64,000 nucleotides of DNA. It comes from Petunia secreta. Its lineage: Eukaryota; Streptophyta; Magnoliopsida; Solanales; Solanaceae. A program made the position numbers and the translations under genes. The stretch lies in NCBI GenBank assembly GCA_029990175.1, contig JARKIP010000011.1:20682001-20746000 (forward strand), in the 5' to 3' direction. Positions 11,664 through 22,815 of this stretch are shown here, piece after piece. The notes beneath the pieces were generated by a model. That model saw only the letters and a program-made list of their open reading frames with translations, made no database searches and was not told the DNA's origin. Within the stretch, counting starts at the first letter, position 1. Each line of letters starts with the position of its first letter.

Positions 11664-11681
11664 GTACGGACGTCTCCGTAC
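11664..11681 (-). promoter_or_regulatory. Leader hairpin with palindromic loop, candidate dimer-initiation site
   Basis: GTACGGACGTCTCCGTAC folds as a 5- to 7-bp stem; with the 5-bp stem the loop carries the self-complementary GACGTC. It lies between PBS and gag, where retroelement dimerisation signals are usually found. The position and stem recur at 43181-43198 and 61326-61343. Confidence 0.5.
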
Positions 11682-11736
11682 CAATCAACAAGACTCTATT
11701 AGGCACTGTTCATGACTTATCAGGACACTAGACCTG

Positions 11737-11749
11737 GGCTCTGATACCA
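11737..11749 (-). promoter_or_regulatory. Primer binding site, initiator tRNA-Met type
   Basis: Element strand reads TGGTATCAGAGCC, complementary to the 3' end of plant initiator tRNA-Met, 3 nt from the LTR edge. It fixes the element orientation as minus. Confidence 0.95.
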
Positions 11750-11752
11750 ATT

Positions 11753-13938
11753 TGTCACGACCCAAAATCCTGGATAGTCGCGAGGGCACCCGAACTAACC
11801 CCATCGGGCGAACCCACTCTCTATATTAACATTTAATCTCAAAAATATTAAATAAAGAATATAATAAAATTCAAACGGTGATTTTTATTACTGAAATACG
11901 CGGAATATTCCCCAACACGAATGAAAGGTCTAGTCCTCTACCATAAGCCATGAACATCTATAAGATAAATACTGAATAAAATATCCCGAATGTCTGAAAC
12001 AATAAATGACATGAATGAGAATAATGGAAAGGCGCGCCACCACGGAATGAGGATGGTAGGCTCACCGCTGATCAATAGGAAAATCTTCAACTCTTACCAC
12101 GAGGCCCGCTGGTGCTCGGAACCGTATCTGCCCGAACAGATAATAAGAAAACAACAAAGAAAATAACGTAAGTCAAGAGGACTTAGTAGGCAGGTAGACT
12201 AGTTCCTATGAAAGACAGGAAGGTAGTCTAAGCAATAAATTAACAAAATAGAGGAGGGAGAAAAAGAAACATGTTATAATTCGCTATTCAAATATTTCAT
12301 CTAATCACCCATTCAACATCAATAAACCTCATTCAAGGACCAACAATTAAACTCAATTAATAAACCAGCAGAATATGTGGGCTAACTCCGAAAAGATGTG
12401 ATAGTGGACCAACTCCGAGGCTATCAAATGGACAAACTCCGAAACATTATTAATTGGACCAACTCCGACATATCAAAGTAATCATAAATTTTCATGTCAA
12501 TCGTACACATAACTTGCAATACTTTAAAAAACAACCAGGAGTAAATACAATCCAGGAAAAACAACACATATTCCAAGTAAACATTTAAACACAATGAAAA
12601 GGTGTAAAAGGTTACACCTAGGACAGTGCACATACAAGGAACGTATGTACAATATCCCGCGTGGACTAGTTCCACCAAAGAAAGGGATAGAACCACCTAC
12701 CTCTGTCCGAAGAAGTATACACTAATCAACAATCTCTTTTCCCTGCCGAATCTCCTCCAAACGGTTTTGCTCTAAGTCAAAAATTGAATACATAATTAAT
12801 AAATATATTATATTGGTTCAAATTTCTGGGTCTAAAATTACTCCCGAATCCCGAAACAATTCAGTTCCCAAGTCACCCGCAAAATTGACGAGTTGAACAC
12901 TGTGACTGCATTCTAAATCTTGATACAAACTTTATTCACCCCTAGTACTAATACCAATAGTAATTACCAGGTATCACTAGGATAACTATAATGGTGATGA
13001 CGCATAAAATTGAGAGGGAAAGCTAAGGCACTGTTCCGCTTCAAGCAACCATCACAGTGTTCTCTACCTAATTAACACACCATTAAAATGAATTTACTTT
13101 CATAATGTCACCACCTGAGACTAAACCATACCATGTAAACTAATAATTCAATCACTAAGGAAAATTGTTAACGCCATCTCTGAGCATTAACTAATTGCCG
13201 ATTCTAATTTTATAAGTTTTATTTTCATCTCTACATTCAATGCAATCATTGCCTCATCATTGCAATAATGATCTTATCTCCTTATAATTACAGTGGCCAT
13301 TACACAATTTTATTTGGACTTTGCCTTTAGCACTATATAATTATTATTAAAACAATCAAAGCAACTGGAACAGTACTCAATTCTCTGGCCATCAAAATTA
13401 GTTACTACAATTACTTTCGTCTAGTTTTAACCAATTGAAAACTAGTCATGATCTTCCCCTCACACTAAGTAATATCGATGGAACACAGTAGCATTACTTG
13501 GAGTTAACAATAGTATATATTATATGTTAAAAGAATGGTACCTGCAGTTTCCGCAACACAAAAATCGTCCAAACCGGTACCACGACTACCACCGAAATTC
13601 TTCGCCGGTGCAATTACCACTAGCGCAGCTTTTATTTTCTTGCTTTTTTGTCTAGGTTTTCAACTTCAAAATATGTATTTATATTTTGTACTCTTAATAT
13701 GTAACTGCACATAAAAGATACCAATAACCCCACTTATCTACTATTATTTTTACTTAAATCCCAAGTAATACGAGAAATGTTTGATTGGTCTAGGAGTTAC
13801 CCCAAATTATATCTCTAACCCTTCTTCCAACTCATAATTTATGTATGTAGTTATTCTATAATATTAGTTAAAATAAATGTACTAAAACTAACAAAATAAC
13901 TAGGAAAAATAATATTTGTAAAATATCGGGTCATTACA
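11753..13938 (-). repeat. 5' LTR of the Tekay element
   Basis: 2186 bp, same length as 4129-6314, about 23 substitutions between the two by eye. On the element strand it starts TGTAATGACCC and ends GGGTCGTGACA. It would drive transcription of gag-pol. Confidence 0.96.
13675..13683 (-). promoter_or_regulatory. Candidate TATA box in the Tekay 5' LTR
   Basis: Element strand TATAAATAC, about 255 bp into the LTR from its 5' end. No other comparably placed TATA was noticed. The same motif is in the 3' LTR near 6051-6059. Start site not mapped. Confidence 0.45.
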
Positions 13939-13943
13939 TTATC
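13939..13943. repeat. Target-site duplication, right copy (ttatc)
   Basis: Matches 4124-4128 exactly. Confidence 0.95.
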
Positions 13944-14482
13944 ATTGATATTGCAACCAGCATCTACAAGTTTATTGTCGTTATTCCTTTATTACTTCAT
14001 TTATTAAGCTTTATTTGCAGTTACTCGCTTACCGTTTGTCAAGTTTATTACAAGATATTAGCCGCACCGCAGCAGCATTTGGAGCATAACGTGGAACTCT
14101 TTCTTAGCAGTGAACTGGGGCAATCGTTGATATGAGCTAGACTCGTCAACGAGGATCTGAAAAATCGCACTCGAACAAGCAAGTCTATCCTAATCTTTCA
14201 TTTCGGATTAGGGTGTCAATTTAGTTTCTTTTCTATTTGTGCATCTTTTCTGTCAATCGTGCGAGTCTTCGTATCTAAGTGTCGTCGAACTACATATGGC
14301 CTGATTCTCTTTCAGCCCGAGATATGTAGGCAACTCGGAAACCGCAGTTCGGTCATGCCCATAAGCCTCGCACTTCGGTCCTTGGAATCGAAGTACTCGG
14401 CTTAATCGTGACAAAATTGGTTTCTCGTCAACGTCTTTACCCTGAAAACTCTTTCATCATTTTCTGGGTAAAGAGGGGCAGC
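13944..14482 (+). other. Ogre-I 3' UTR, right part after the Tekay insertion
   Basis: Joins 4128 once the Tekay element and one duplication copy are removed. No ORF. Contains the fifth 3'-UTR module at 14287-14355 and ends in the PPT stem-loop. Confidence 0.8.
14434..14482 (+). promoter_or_regulatory. PPT stem-loop of Ogre-I
   Basis: TCTTTACCC (14434-14442) pairs with GGGTAAAGA (14466-14474) across a 23-nt loop containing CTCTTTCATCAT. The 3' arm overlaps the start of the polypurine tract AAAGAGGGGCAGC (14470-14482), which abuts the LTR. Elements A and B carry the equivalent stem. Confidence 0.8.
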
Positions 14483-17400
14483 TGTTGACACCCAATTTTG
14501 TCCCGAAATTTTAATGAATGACAAATTATTTAAATAAAATCAATTTCTTTTTAATTTTAAAGTGAATTAATGAGTATTTTGAGAAAATAGGCTAAAATTG
14601 CACAACATAACTCAATCCCAGCCAACCCCGTCCAACCCTTTCAATTTCCAAAACCTAAGAAAGGGCTAAAATTTGTTCCTAGGATTTAAAATAGGCATAT
14701 CAATGCAAAGCCTATTTATATATACAATACCCATTTCATTAGCCCATTTTCAGTTCCCTTCCCATAACCTGATGCCCATTTCCCTAACACGCCTACCCGA
14801 CCCAAATTCCCTTTCCCCAATCGCAACCCGCAATTCCCAGTTCAAAAGGAGATAAGTCCAAATTCCAGCCGGAAATGGGTACGAACCTTATCCGTAAGAG
14901 ATCCGTTGGAGGTCGTTTTTGGGTATTTCTCACACCTTGAAGAGCCCTAATGGTTTGGATATAAAAGCGAGTCTAGAGGTCTTGGTCCAAGGAGTTGATG
15001 GAAGCAGCCATTAATGGGGTAGGAGAGAGCAACGACAGTAGTAGAGAGTTCATAGAGGAGCAGCCGTGAAGGGGAGACTGGATAGAGCAGCGGCGAAAAC
15101 AGAGAGAGGGAGTTGATAGAGTAGAGGCAGTGTAGGCACTACATATGGAAAGGTTTATTTTCTCAGTTGTGGATTTCTAAATTGAGTGCTATTGTTTCCG
15201 TTGATTTTATAGTGTTCGAGTCGTCGCATCGCTATTGTTCGAGTCATTTTTTTGGATCCTCGCCCCTATTCACTGCCCTGCAAAAGGTAATCTTCTCAAC
15301 TAATGTGTTTACTTATTTTAGTTGCTTAATCTGCTCATTGTTTGTCTGACCCTGCATATTACTTTGTTTTAAGAAAAATGAATGAAGTTGTAGTAATAAT
15401 AGCCTTTTCCTCTTCGTTTTCAGTTTCGCATTTCTTTGGTGAAAGTGAAAATCTGTTCATGTCAAGTTCATGAAATTGGATTCGAAAGAATGTAGTCTCG
15501 TGTGGTTAAATCCATTTAGTAGCATGTTCTTTCTAAGTTTGATGTCGATTTTAGGCTTCATTTTGTTCGATATCAATGTATATGTAGTTAGCTTGATTAA
15601 CTAATTGCACTACGGAGTAGCTGACCTTTTGAATCTGCCTAGTCTAGTCTATGATCGTTCGAATCTGCGTTTGAGGTTAAAACTAGATCATTAGGAAAGT
15701 TTTCATACATGTTGTAGGATTAAGGAATTAAAATCTAGGTAGGACAGGAAGTTAATCAGTTTATGAGTTTAAAATAAAAATTTTAAGGTAAAATGAAGGT
15801 CAGTCCCTTTCCCCACTTTCGTTTTAGCTCGTTTACTAATTTTGAATGAGTTTCTCAGTCAATATAAGCCCATTGCGCTTCTGCATTTAAAAAGCAAGTA
15901 GTATTCTTTCCATCTGGTTAAGTTTCCTGAATGCTTTTCTGCCTGTGTTTATTCTTGTCTGGTTCTCTCTTATGCTTCTGATTCTTAGTGAGTTTGTCTC
16001 TAGTTCTGGTTGTTTGAATGGAATTCTGTTTGTAGATAGTTGGTTTGTCTGGTTGTTGTGAGGAGTCTGTGTGTATGTTCTGGTGCGGTTAGAATGCCTC
16101 ATGAGGGATGTTCAGGTGTTATGTTTGTTCTAGTAGGCTGCAGGTGTTTGCATATGGTCTGGTTGGTTTGCAGGTGATTAGAGAAGTTAAAGAGGCAGGG
16201 TAGTAGCAGTAGTCCTGCTATTTCTGGTGCTGCAAAGGGTGAGGGAGTGTATGTTTTGCTGCAATTTATTGGAGTCAGTAAAGGGGCAGGTTAGAGGAGA
16301 TTAGAGCAGGGTGTAGGCTGTTTTAGAGGTCAGGTGCAGCAGGGTATGTTCCTGGTAATTAGTTTTGTCCTGGTTGTTTCTGGAGGAGGGATGTCAAGGA
16401 GTCTGTGTGTGTAGGTGGTAAGTATGTGTGTGCAGGTCTCTGTGTGCGTGCTAGTGAATGTGTGGAGTTGGTTTTGGATGTGAATTTGGGGTCTGTAGTA
16501 GGTGTTCTGCACAGTTTAGGATGTTGTGAGCATGAGGGAGTCTTGGAGAGGTTGTTCTATCCTGAAGTAAGTAGAAGTGTGGTTCTTTTCTAGATAAAAT
16601 GTCTAGGATAGTATATGTAGAAGGGTTGTCTGTCCTGGTTGCTGTGAGTAGAATTAGGGTCCGTAGGTTTCAGGTCAAGTGCTTCTTTTGTTCATGATTG
16701 CATTAAAGTGCATTTTCAGTTTTCCTTTAGGATCGTGTCTTGAATAAGTGAAGTTTTGTTTTCAGAACCTTTTGTTTGCATTCCAACAAGTTTGATTAGG
16801 TTTCACTATGCAGACTCTCTGTTTTTTTAATCAGTGCACTAGTAGAAAATCTTTTTATATGAAGCCAAGTTCGTCTTAATGACTTGTTCATGAAGTATTT
16901 CGCATATTTTCTTTTATCTATAATCTGCTATATATGTTTCAGGTTGGCTTAGCCTTTCTTAAACAAGTTTTAATTTCATAAGCAATTTTATGTAATGCTT
17001 TCTTTGGAAATAGGATGAATATTGTAAGCTGCTAATATAACCTATGGATTGGATTTACATAACAATGAATTTGATTGGCCACTATGTTTTAGTAGGTATA
17101 ATCTTAGTTTTGCTTAAATAATTAGGCTGATGGTCTGTGACAGTTTTTCTTGAATTAAGTACCTGTTAATTTCTTCTTGCCTGCTTAAGTCTCATCCAGT
17201 TTTATTTGGAATATGAATGAACAATGCATTCGCTTTATAATTGTTTTGATTATTAACAATGACATATGCAATATTCAGTTTGAAATTTGGAGAAAGTATG
17301 TTTAAGCTCCTTGTTCATTTTATAAAGTGGAAAAAATAGTTTTCTTATCCTTCAGTTAAGATAAGCTTAATTTATGTATTTTTGTTTAAAATCATTTTAT

Positions 17401-18842
17401 CTAGAACTTGTATCTGCTAGCATCTTAAGATTCATCATGAATTGGTCTTCTTGATAGTTTGAGTATAAGTTAAGATTGAGGCCATAGATGATGCATAAAT
17501 TTGAAGTTCATAGCAGGTTTTATCTCTTAGGATTATTCTGATGTCTATATCTCTTTGGTTAATGATAAATTAAATTATTCATTAATTTGAGCATCTCGTT
17601 TTTTAGATAATGCTCACTTCATTTGGATTGTAGATTACTTTAATATCAAATATAAGTTGTGAACTTTAGTTAGTTCAATCCATATCTTCGAAGTTTCTTT
17701 TTATGAGGAGTAATTCTTTATCTTGAGATCATGTTGCATATTTTGGAAGAATAAAGTATTTTTATGCTGACTTTGCCTAATAATGTTGAGCTCTGCATCT
17801 TGTCTTGACTCATGCCTAGAAGGTTTAATTTAAAGGTTTGATTAATTGCTTTATTTGTTGTTTTAAAGTAGTAGTTTTTGTATTAGGAATTTTCAAGTAG
17901 CTAGTTTTGATTCAAAAGATTGTGCTTTTAGAACCTGAGAAAGCAGGTTGCATTTTTCTACCCATTAGACACTATTGTATTGTAGTATAAGTTGGTGTTT
18001 ATTTCTTGATCCTTCCCTACTTGTTCTATGAGTGAATGTGTGTGTTTATTTATTCAACTGAAGATAGATTAACTTTTATGATTAGTATCTGGTAATTTTT
18101 TTCTTTAATGTATTAATTTTTATCTTCCATTTTCTTTGCATAATACACTCTTGGGAGCGAGTTTGGCTAATACTCAATTGGGATCGACACATTGGTTTGA
18201 AGTAACTTGGGGTCGAGTTCGGGCTCAAGCATTCAGGATATGTGACCTTTAGAAAATCTTAGAAATTCAAGGCTCCCGCGAGTTAGTCATTTTCCGGGTT
18301 CTTCTAAATATCTTATTCCTTTCCCTTTCCTCTTTAGGACAGTTATGTAAACTTTGTCGAATAATTTATTGTTAATTCATTTATGAATAATATTAGAGTT
18401 ATTTGATCCACTTTATGTTCATTACCTTTAATTTTGGAGTTGTCTTTTATTTTTACGCAAATTGGGTCCATTTGAGCAAAATGCGTGCAAATTAAAGTAT
18501 TTTTCATAAACAAGTTTTATTTCAATTAATTATTTTAGATAAATTTTCTACAAAAGCATATTTTGCAAATATTTTGGAAACCTGTCGGATTCACCGTATT
18601 TTATAGAATTTCGGAAGTGCCTTAAAAACCATCTTCCGAAATTAATAAAACCTCTTACCTGTAGAATCTCTGAAAGAAAGATCGTCTTTTTTATAAAAAT
18701 GGAGTTTTGCACGCATTTGCTAATTTGGTTCTCTGTTTTCCTTAAATTGGGTGGCGACTCCAAAAACTCTAAAAGAGTTAGCCCATCCGGTCGATATTCC
18801 GGAATTTATCCTTTTCGGGGTAATTTTTGGAGTTCAAAAGCA
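14483..18842 (+). repeat. 4.36-kb LTR of Ogre-I, shared with a second internal region
   Basis: Starts TGTTGACACCCAATTTTG immediately after the PPT and ends CA directly before a PBS. U3 is short (TATA at 14960). The remaining 3.8 kb is AT-rich R-U5 with a GT-rich patch near 15950-16640 and no credible gene. The U5 end holds GGTGGCGACTCC at 18750-18761. Having a PPT on the left and a PBS on the right means it is simultaneously a 3' and a 5' LTR. Confidence 0.82.
14960..14967 (+). promoter_or_regulatory. TATA box of the Ogre-I LTR
   Basis: TATAAAAG about 480 bp into the LTR. Transcription would be expected to begin some 25-35 bp downstream. No other TATA of this quality in the first 600 bp. Confidence 0.6.
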
Positions 18843-18860
18843 TGGCGACTCCGCTGGGGA
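18843..18860 (+). promoter_or_regulatory. Primer binding site after the 4.36-kb LTR
   Basis: TGGCGACTCCGCTGGGGA directly follows the LTR end. It resembles the tRNA-Arg-type PBS I remember for Ogre/Tat elements; the tRNA identity was not checked. Confidence 0.7.
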
Positions 18861-20028
18861 TCAATAAAGGTTTTGACCATAAAGGCTTCCAATTATTTGC
18901 AACTAGCATGCCTAATTTATTTGCTTTATTATATCTGTTTGTTTGGTTTGCCTTATAAAGCATGTATTATATTTATTTGTGCATAGTCTGCATTTCGTTC
19001 ATATTTCCTCCCTCATGGAGCCTGTCAATTCTCTTTCATCTCCTCGATTTCATCACGGGGGGCCCGCGTGACGGGCAATAATACAGGAAGGGCATTGTCC
19101 TTCCTAAGTCTTTGAATTTCTTTTGTGTCACCAAAGTTAGTTGGGATATGGTTTGCCTGGTTTTGTCATGGCCGGTTTTACTGGTTTATGGGGCCAGGTT
19201 TATCCCGCATAGGTCGAATCAGCCTCAACCGTTAACCCACTCTTAGACGGAGCTTTTAGGAGCATGCATGCATTTACACCTTAGTCTGGACCCGGTCCTT
19301 GGTACCGCCTCCATAGTTAGGAAACCGCCCTTACGTCAGCCGGTTCTTGAAACCTAATGACAATGCATATTATGTGTTGTGTGATAACGAGACCTCAGTC
19401 CTAGCCATGTTTTGAGCAAAATCGAATTTAGAATTTTGTCTCCCATTTTGTCTTTTAGGTCAGAAAATGGAAGAATTTAGCAGAATCTATGTGGTCATAG
19501 CAGTCCACATAGAATTTGAGATCATAGACAGAATTGCAGTGTGGGGAAAGTTAGACAGATTTAATTGGTTTGTGTTTTGGAGATGGTATGGTGTAGTGAG
19601 ATCTAAGAGGCGAAGCCCCTAGTGTCTTTGAAAGGATCAGTGGGGTCCCTCTCGTGAATGGCTTTGCGTGTGTGCAGGCATGTGTTGACTGTCCAGCTTC
19701 ATTCATGATAATTGAAGTATGCTTGTCGCATACTAGGAGAGTGAAGCCCCTATGTCTATAAACAACCAATGGGGTCCCTCCTTGGAGACCAGTGCGGTCT
19801 TGGCTACCTAGGAAAATGAGGGGCTTGATCAAAGCCGAAGACCAGTGAGGAGCCCTATGAACAAGGTCTGTGAGCCTTGCAAAACCTAGGAAGCTGAGAG
19901 GCTTGACCAAAGCCAAGGACCAGTGAGGTTTTATTTCTAAAAGGTCAATTGGAACCTTTTATGATTTGCAGTCTGGCATTGTGAAGGCAGTTGGAAATCT
20001 CACCCCTGGATAGAAATATAAATGTGTG
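18861..20028 (+). other. Leader fragment of a second, tandem Ogre-like copy
   Basis: About 1.2 kb with no gene. It follows the PBS as an untranslated leader would. From about 19600 it has imperfect duplications, such as a block containing 'ggcttgaccaaagcc' and 'accagtgagg' near 19806-19845 and 19886-19926. It breaks off at a TA tract against element A. A 121-aa minus-strand ORF here is not supported by any motif. Confidence 0.5.
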
Positions 20029-20049
20029 TATATATATATATATATATAT
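20029..20049. repeat. (TA)n microsatellite
   Basis: About ten TA units at the junction between the plus-strand leader and the truncated minus-strand LTR of element A. Confidence 0.9.
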
Positions 20050-20362
20050 TGTACAAAATGGGATGAACAAATAGTAAAATGCATGCATAAAAGGAAATTG
20101 GAATACAAATTAAACTAATTAAATATAAATAGCCACAAATATTTATTAAATGCTATAAATGCACTAAAATTGCATAAACAATCATATTTTGATAAATAAC
20201 CTAAATGATGTAACCACATTTAAGTATGTAATATATAAGTAGAGGATAACGCACGTAAATGTATGCCTTTTAGTGCAAATTTTGCACAAACAGTCAAATT
20301 GCACCCTTAAGTTAAATTATAGCCGATTATAGAAAAAAGAGGGACAAAATTGGGTGTCAACA
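20050..20362 (-). repeat. 3' LTR fragment of element A
   Basis: On the minus strand it starts TGTTGACACCCAATTTTGTC and aligns with the end of the element B 3' LTR (31520-31835), for example GATAACGCACGTAAATG in both. The rest of the LTR is missing beyond the TA tract. Confidence 0.75.
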
Positions 20363-20409
20363 GGCTCCCTTCTTTGCCCAAGGATGATGAAAGAGTCTTC
20401 GGGCAAAGA
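20363..20409 (-). promoter_or_regulatory. PPT stem-loop of element A
   Basis: Arms TCTTTGCCC (20371-20379) and GGGCAAAGA (20401-20409) pair. The element-strand polypurine tract AAAGAAGGGAGCC abuts the LTR. An A-T pair of Ogre-I is a G-C pair here. Confidence 0.8.
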
Positions 20410-20493
20410 TAGTTGATGGAGTAGCCAATTTTGTCACAACAGACAGACAAAGTAAAAAAGGAAAATGAGAGTTTTGGGGGGTATTTTGACCGA

Positions 20494-22040
20494 ACCCTGG
20501 TCTCTGAGTTGCCTACCAATCTCTGGTTTCATGAGAATCAGGCCGTGTGTAGTTCTAGAATTGCATGATGCCTGTGTGAGATGTTTATGGTGCACGATTT
20601 TGGATGTAAAGACTAAACTTATCCAAGTATGTAAAGTTTAGATTCGTGTATGCTTTGCCTTTTGGTGAGATAAATGAAGAATAAAGCAAATGAACTATCG
20701 AAGATGAGAAAACATCAATAGATCGAGCGTGGGAAAAGAGGCCTATAATCTTCCTAGTTATGAAAATGTGGCGCGCTACACACCCATAAAGAGGAGTTTA
20801 TACGTACATAGTTTCCACTTCATCTTGATAAATGAGTGATCTCGCCTTCAATATTGCCTTGACTGAGCTAGGAAATATTTAAATAGATGGGCACAATTAA
20901 GTACGAAAACATGCACAATTGACGCAGATAGGCTTGAATAGAAAAACTAGGCATTAATTGGAAGGAAATGCACAATGACATCCTAATTTGTAATGAAAGA
21001 TTAGGTAGAATACTTATGGGAGCATGGGATGATCAGTTCAAGGCGTGTCAGAATTTGACAGAATATGTAGTTTGCAGGTACAACAGAGGCATTGCCAAAA
21101 GACGAGGTAACCTCGATAGATCGAGTATAAGGAAATAGGCTTGTAATCATCCTAGTTATGAAGATGCGGTGCACGAAACACCCATAAAGAGAAGTTTACA
21201 TGGGCATAGTTTCCACTACAACTCGATAGATGAGTCATCTTGCCTTCAACATTGTCTTGAATGAGCTAGGGAATATTGAGAAATGAAGCATGATGTATGC
21301 GCACGATTCAAATAGATAGGCACGATTAAGCATGAGAACACGCACGATTGACACAGATGGGCTTGAATAGGAAGGAATACGAAACAGACACCCAATCGGC
21401 AAGGAAAGATCAGGTAGATCACGGGTGCGAGTATGAAACTGTAGCTTTGAGCGCTTTGGAACTCGAAAAAATAAGTAGCTTGGGGGTGTAGCAAAAGCAT
21501 TGCATGTAGGATTAAGCTTCTTGAATTGGATTTTGGGATGATGCTTTGCATGTATTTGAGTTTTTGTGGTTGCACAATTGGTAGTCATTTTGGGAGCAGG
21601 TGTAAGAGTATGGCACAAGGGTCCGTCGAGAGATTGGGAGAGTGCCATGCAGCAAAATCAAGATGAATGCAAATAGGGATAAATATAAAGATAAAGTGAA
21701 CTTCCCTATTGAGCTGAGCTCTCCTTTATCATTGTAGTTGTCTAGTCTGTTTTCAAGCGCTTTGAGTGTTAGGAAATATATGCTTCTTCTCTGGAGATAT
21801 TCATTTGCTAGGTGCTTCTCATCAGGAGCTAATTGTTTTATCGCGCTGGGCTGTCATTGGATCGTCTTGCTAGTGCAACGCCAGATTGTATGTCCTACGA
21901 TAAAAGTGAGTTTTGCAAAATAATATGTATGTAAATGCATAAAGAGACTTTCCTGTCGTTGGATCGTCTTGCCAATATTTTTCGTCATTTAAATGTGCGC
22001 TTGTCACATCGGTCTGTATACCCCCTTTTTGTATTGAGCT
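20494..22040 (-). other. 3' UTR of element A with the Ogre module and a roughly 400-bp tandem duplication
   Basis: The conserved module (GAACTAC...GGCCTGATTCTC...TAGGCAACTC on the minus strand) is at 20494-20560. Two copies of a block of about 400 bp follow (anchors 'cctagttatg' near 20753 and 21151). Element B has the same duplication (anchors near 32202 and 32630). The 137-aa and 109-aa ORFs at 21235-21648 overlap in different frames and show no domain. Confidence 0.6.
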
Positions 22041-22815
22041 GTGTGTCTTTTCATGCAGGGTTGCCTATCATTCTTTCATTTGGCTGCATACCCTTTGTCA
22101 TGCCAGGCTGTCTACCATTTTCATCGGGCTGTCCACTCTTTGTCATGCCATTCCTTTCACCGTGCTGTCTACCCTCCAGGCTATCTACCTTTTGCCATAT
22201 CATTTTTATCTGGTTGTCTACTCTCCGAGCCGTCTACCCTTCTTTGCCATGCCACTCCTTTCACTGCGTTGTCTACCCTCCAGGCTGTCTGCCACTCTTT
22301 CATCGGGCTGTCTACCACTCTTTCATCGGGCGGTCTACTCTTTGTCATGCCGTTCCTTTCACTGGGTTGTCTACCCTCTAAGCTCTCTACCACTCTTTGC
22401 CATGCTATTCCTTTCATTGGGCTGTCTATCCTCCAGGCTATCTACCACTCTTTTCATCGGGCTGTCTACCCTTCGGGCTGTCTACTCTTTGTCATACCAT
22501 TCTTTTCACTGGGCTGTCTACCCTCCAAGCTGTCTACCACTCTTTGCCATGCTATTGTTTTCACTGGGCTGTCTACCCTCAGCCTATCTGCCACTCTTTT
22601 CATCGGACTATCCACCCTCCGGGCTGTCTACCCTTTGTTTTGCCAAGCTTTCTCATCGGGCTATCTACCCTCTGTCATGCCAATCTTTTCACCGGGCTGT
22701 CTACCCTTTGTCATGCCAAATTTTTCATCGAGGTGTCTACCCTCTATCATGCCAATCTTTTTCATCGGGCTATCCACCATCCGGGTTGTCTACCCTTTGT
22801 CAAAACAAAAGTAAA
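22041..22815 (-). repeat. Irregular tandem array in element A, core GAGGGTAGACAGCCC
   Basis: On the plus strand the phrase GGGCTGTCTACCCTC recurs many times with 'tttgccatgcc' spacers. All three plus-strand frames are open over hundreds of bases because of the repeat, giving spurious ORFs up to 257 aa. It occupies the same relative place as the 69-bp array of element B and shares its core motif. Confidence 0.85.

Larger units (their letters stand above)
4129..13938 (-). mobile_element. Tekay/Del-type Ty3/Gypsy chromovirus, complete structure
   Basis: 9810 bp: two 2186-bp LTRs starting TG and ending CA, tRNA-Met PBS, one long gag-pol frame with a C-terminal chromodomain-like region, PPT and a perfect ttatc target duplication. 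Order on the minus strand is LTR, PBS, gag, protease, RT, RNase H, integrase, chromodomain, PPT, LTR. By hand alignment the LTRs differ by about 23 substitutions and no indels, so the insertion is recent. Long LTRs plus a chromodomain point to the Tekay (Del) lineage; the lineage name is inference from family knowledge. One TAG within RT (9050-9052) probably disables this copy. Confidence 0.96.

Noticed and set aside
14483..18842. Host gene or intron-rich gene in the long ORF-poor stretch
   Set aside because: Bounded by a PPT and a PBS with TG...CA ends, so it is a long LTR. No exon-like coding blocks seen.
21235..21648. 137-aa and 109-aa minus-strand ORFs as a possible gene
   Set aside because: They overlap in different frames, have no recognisable domain and lie in the 3' UTR of element A.
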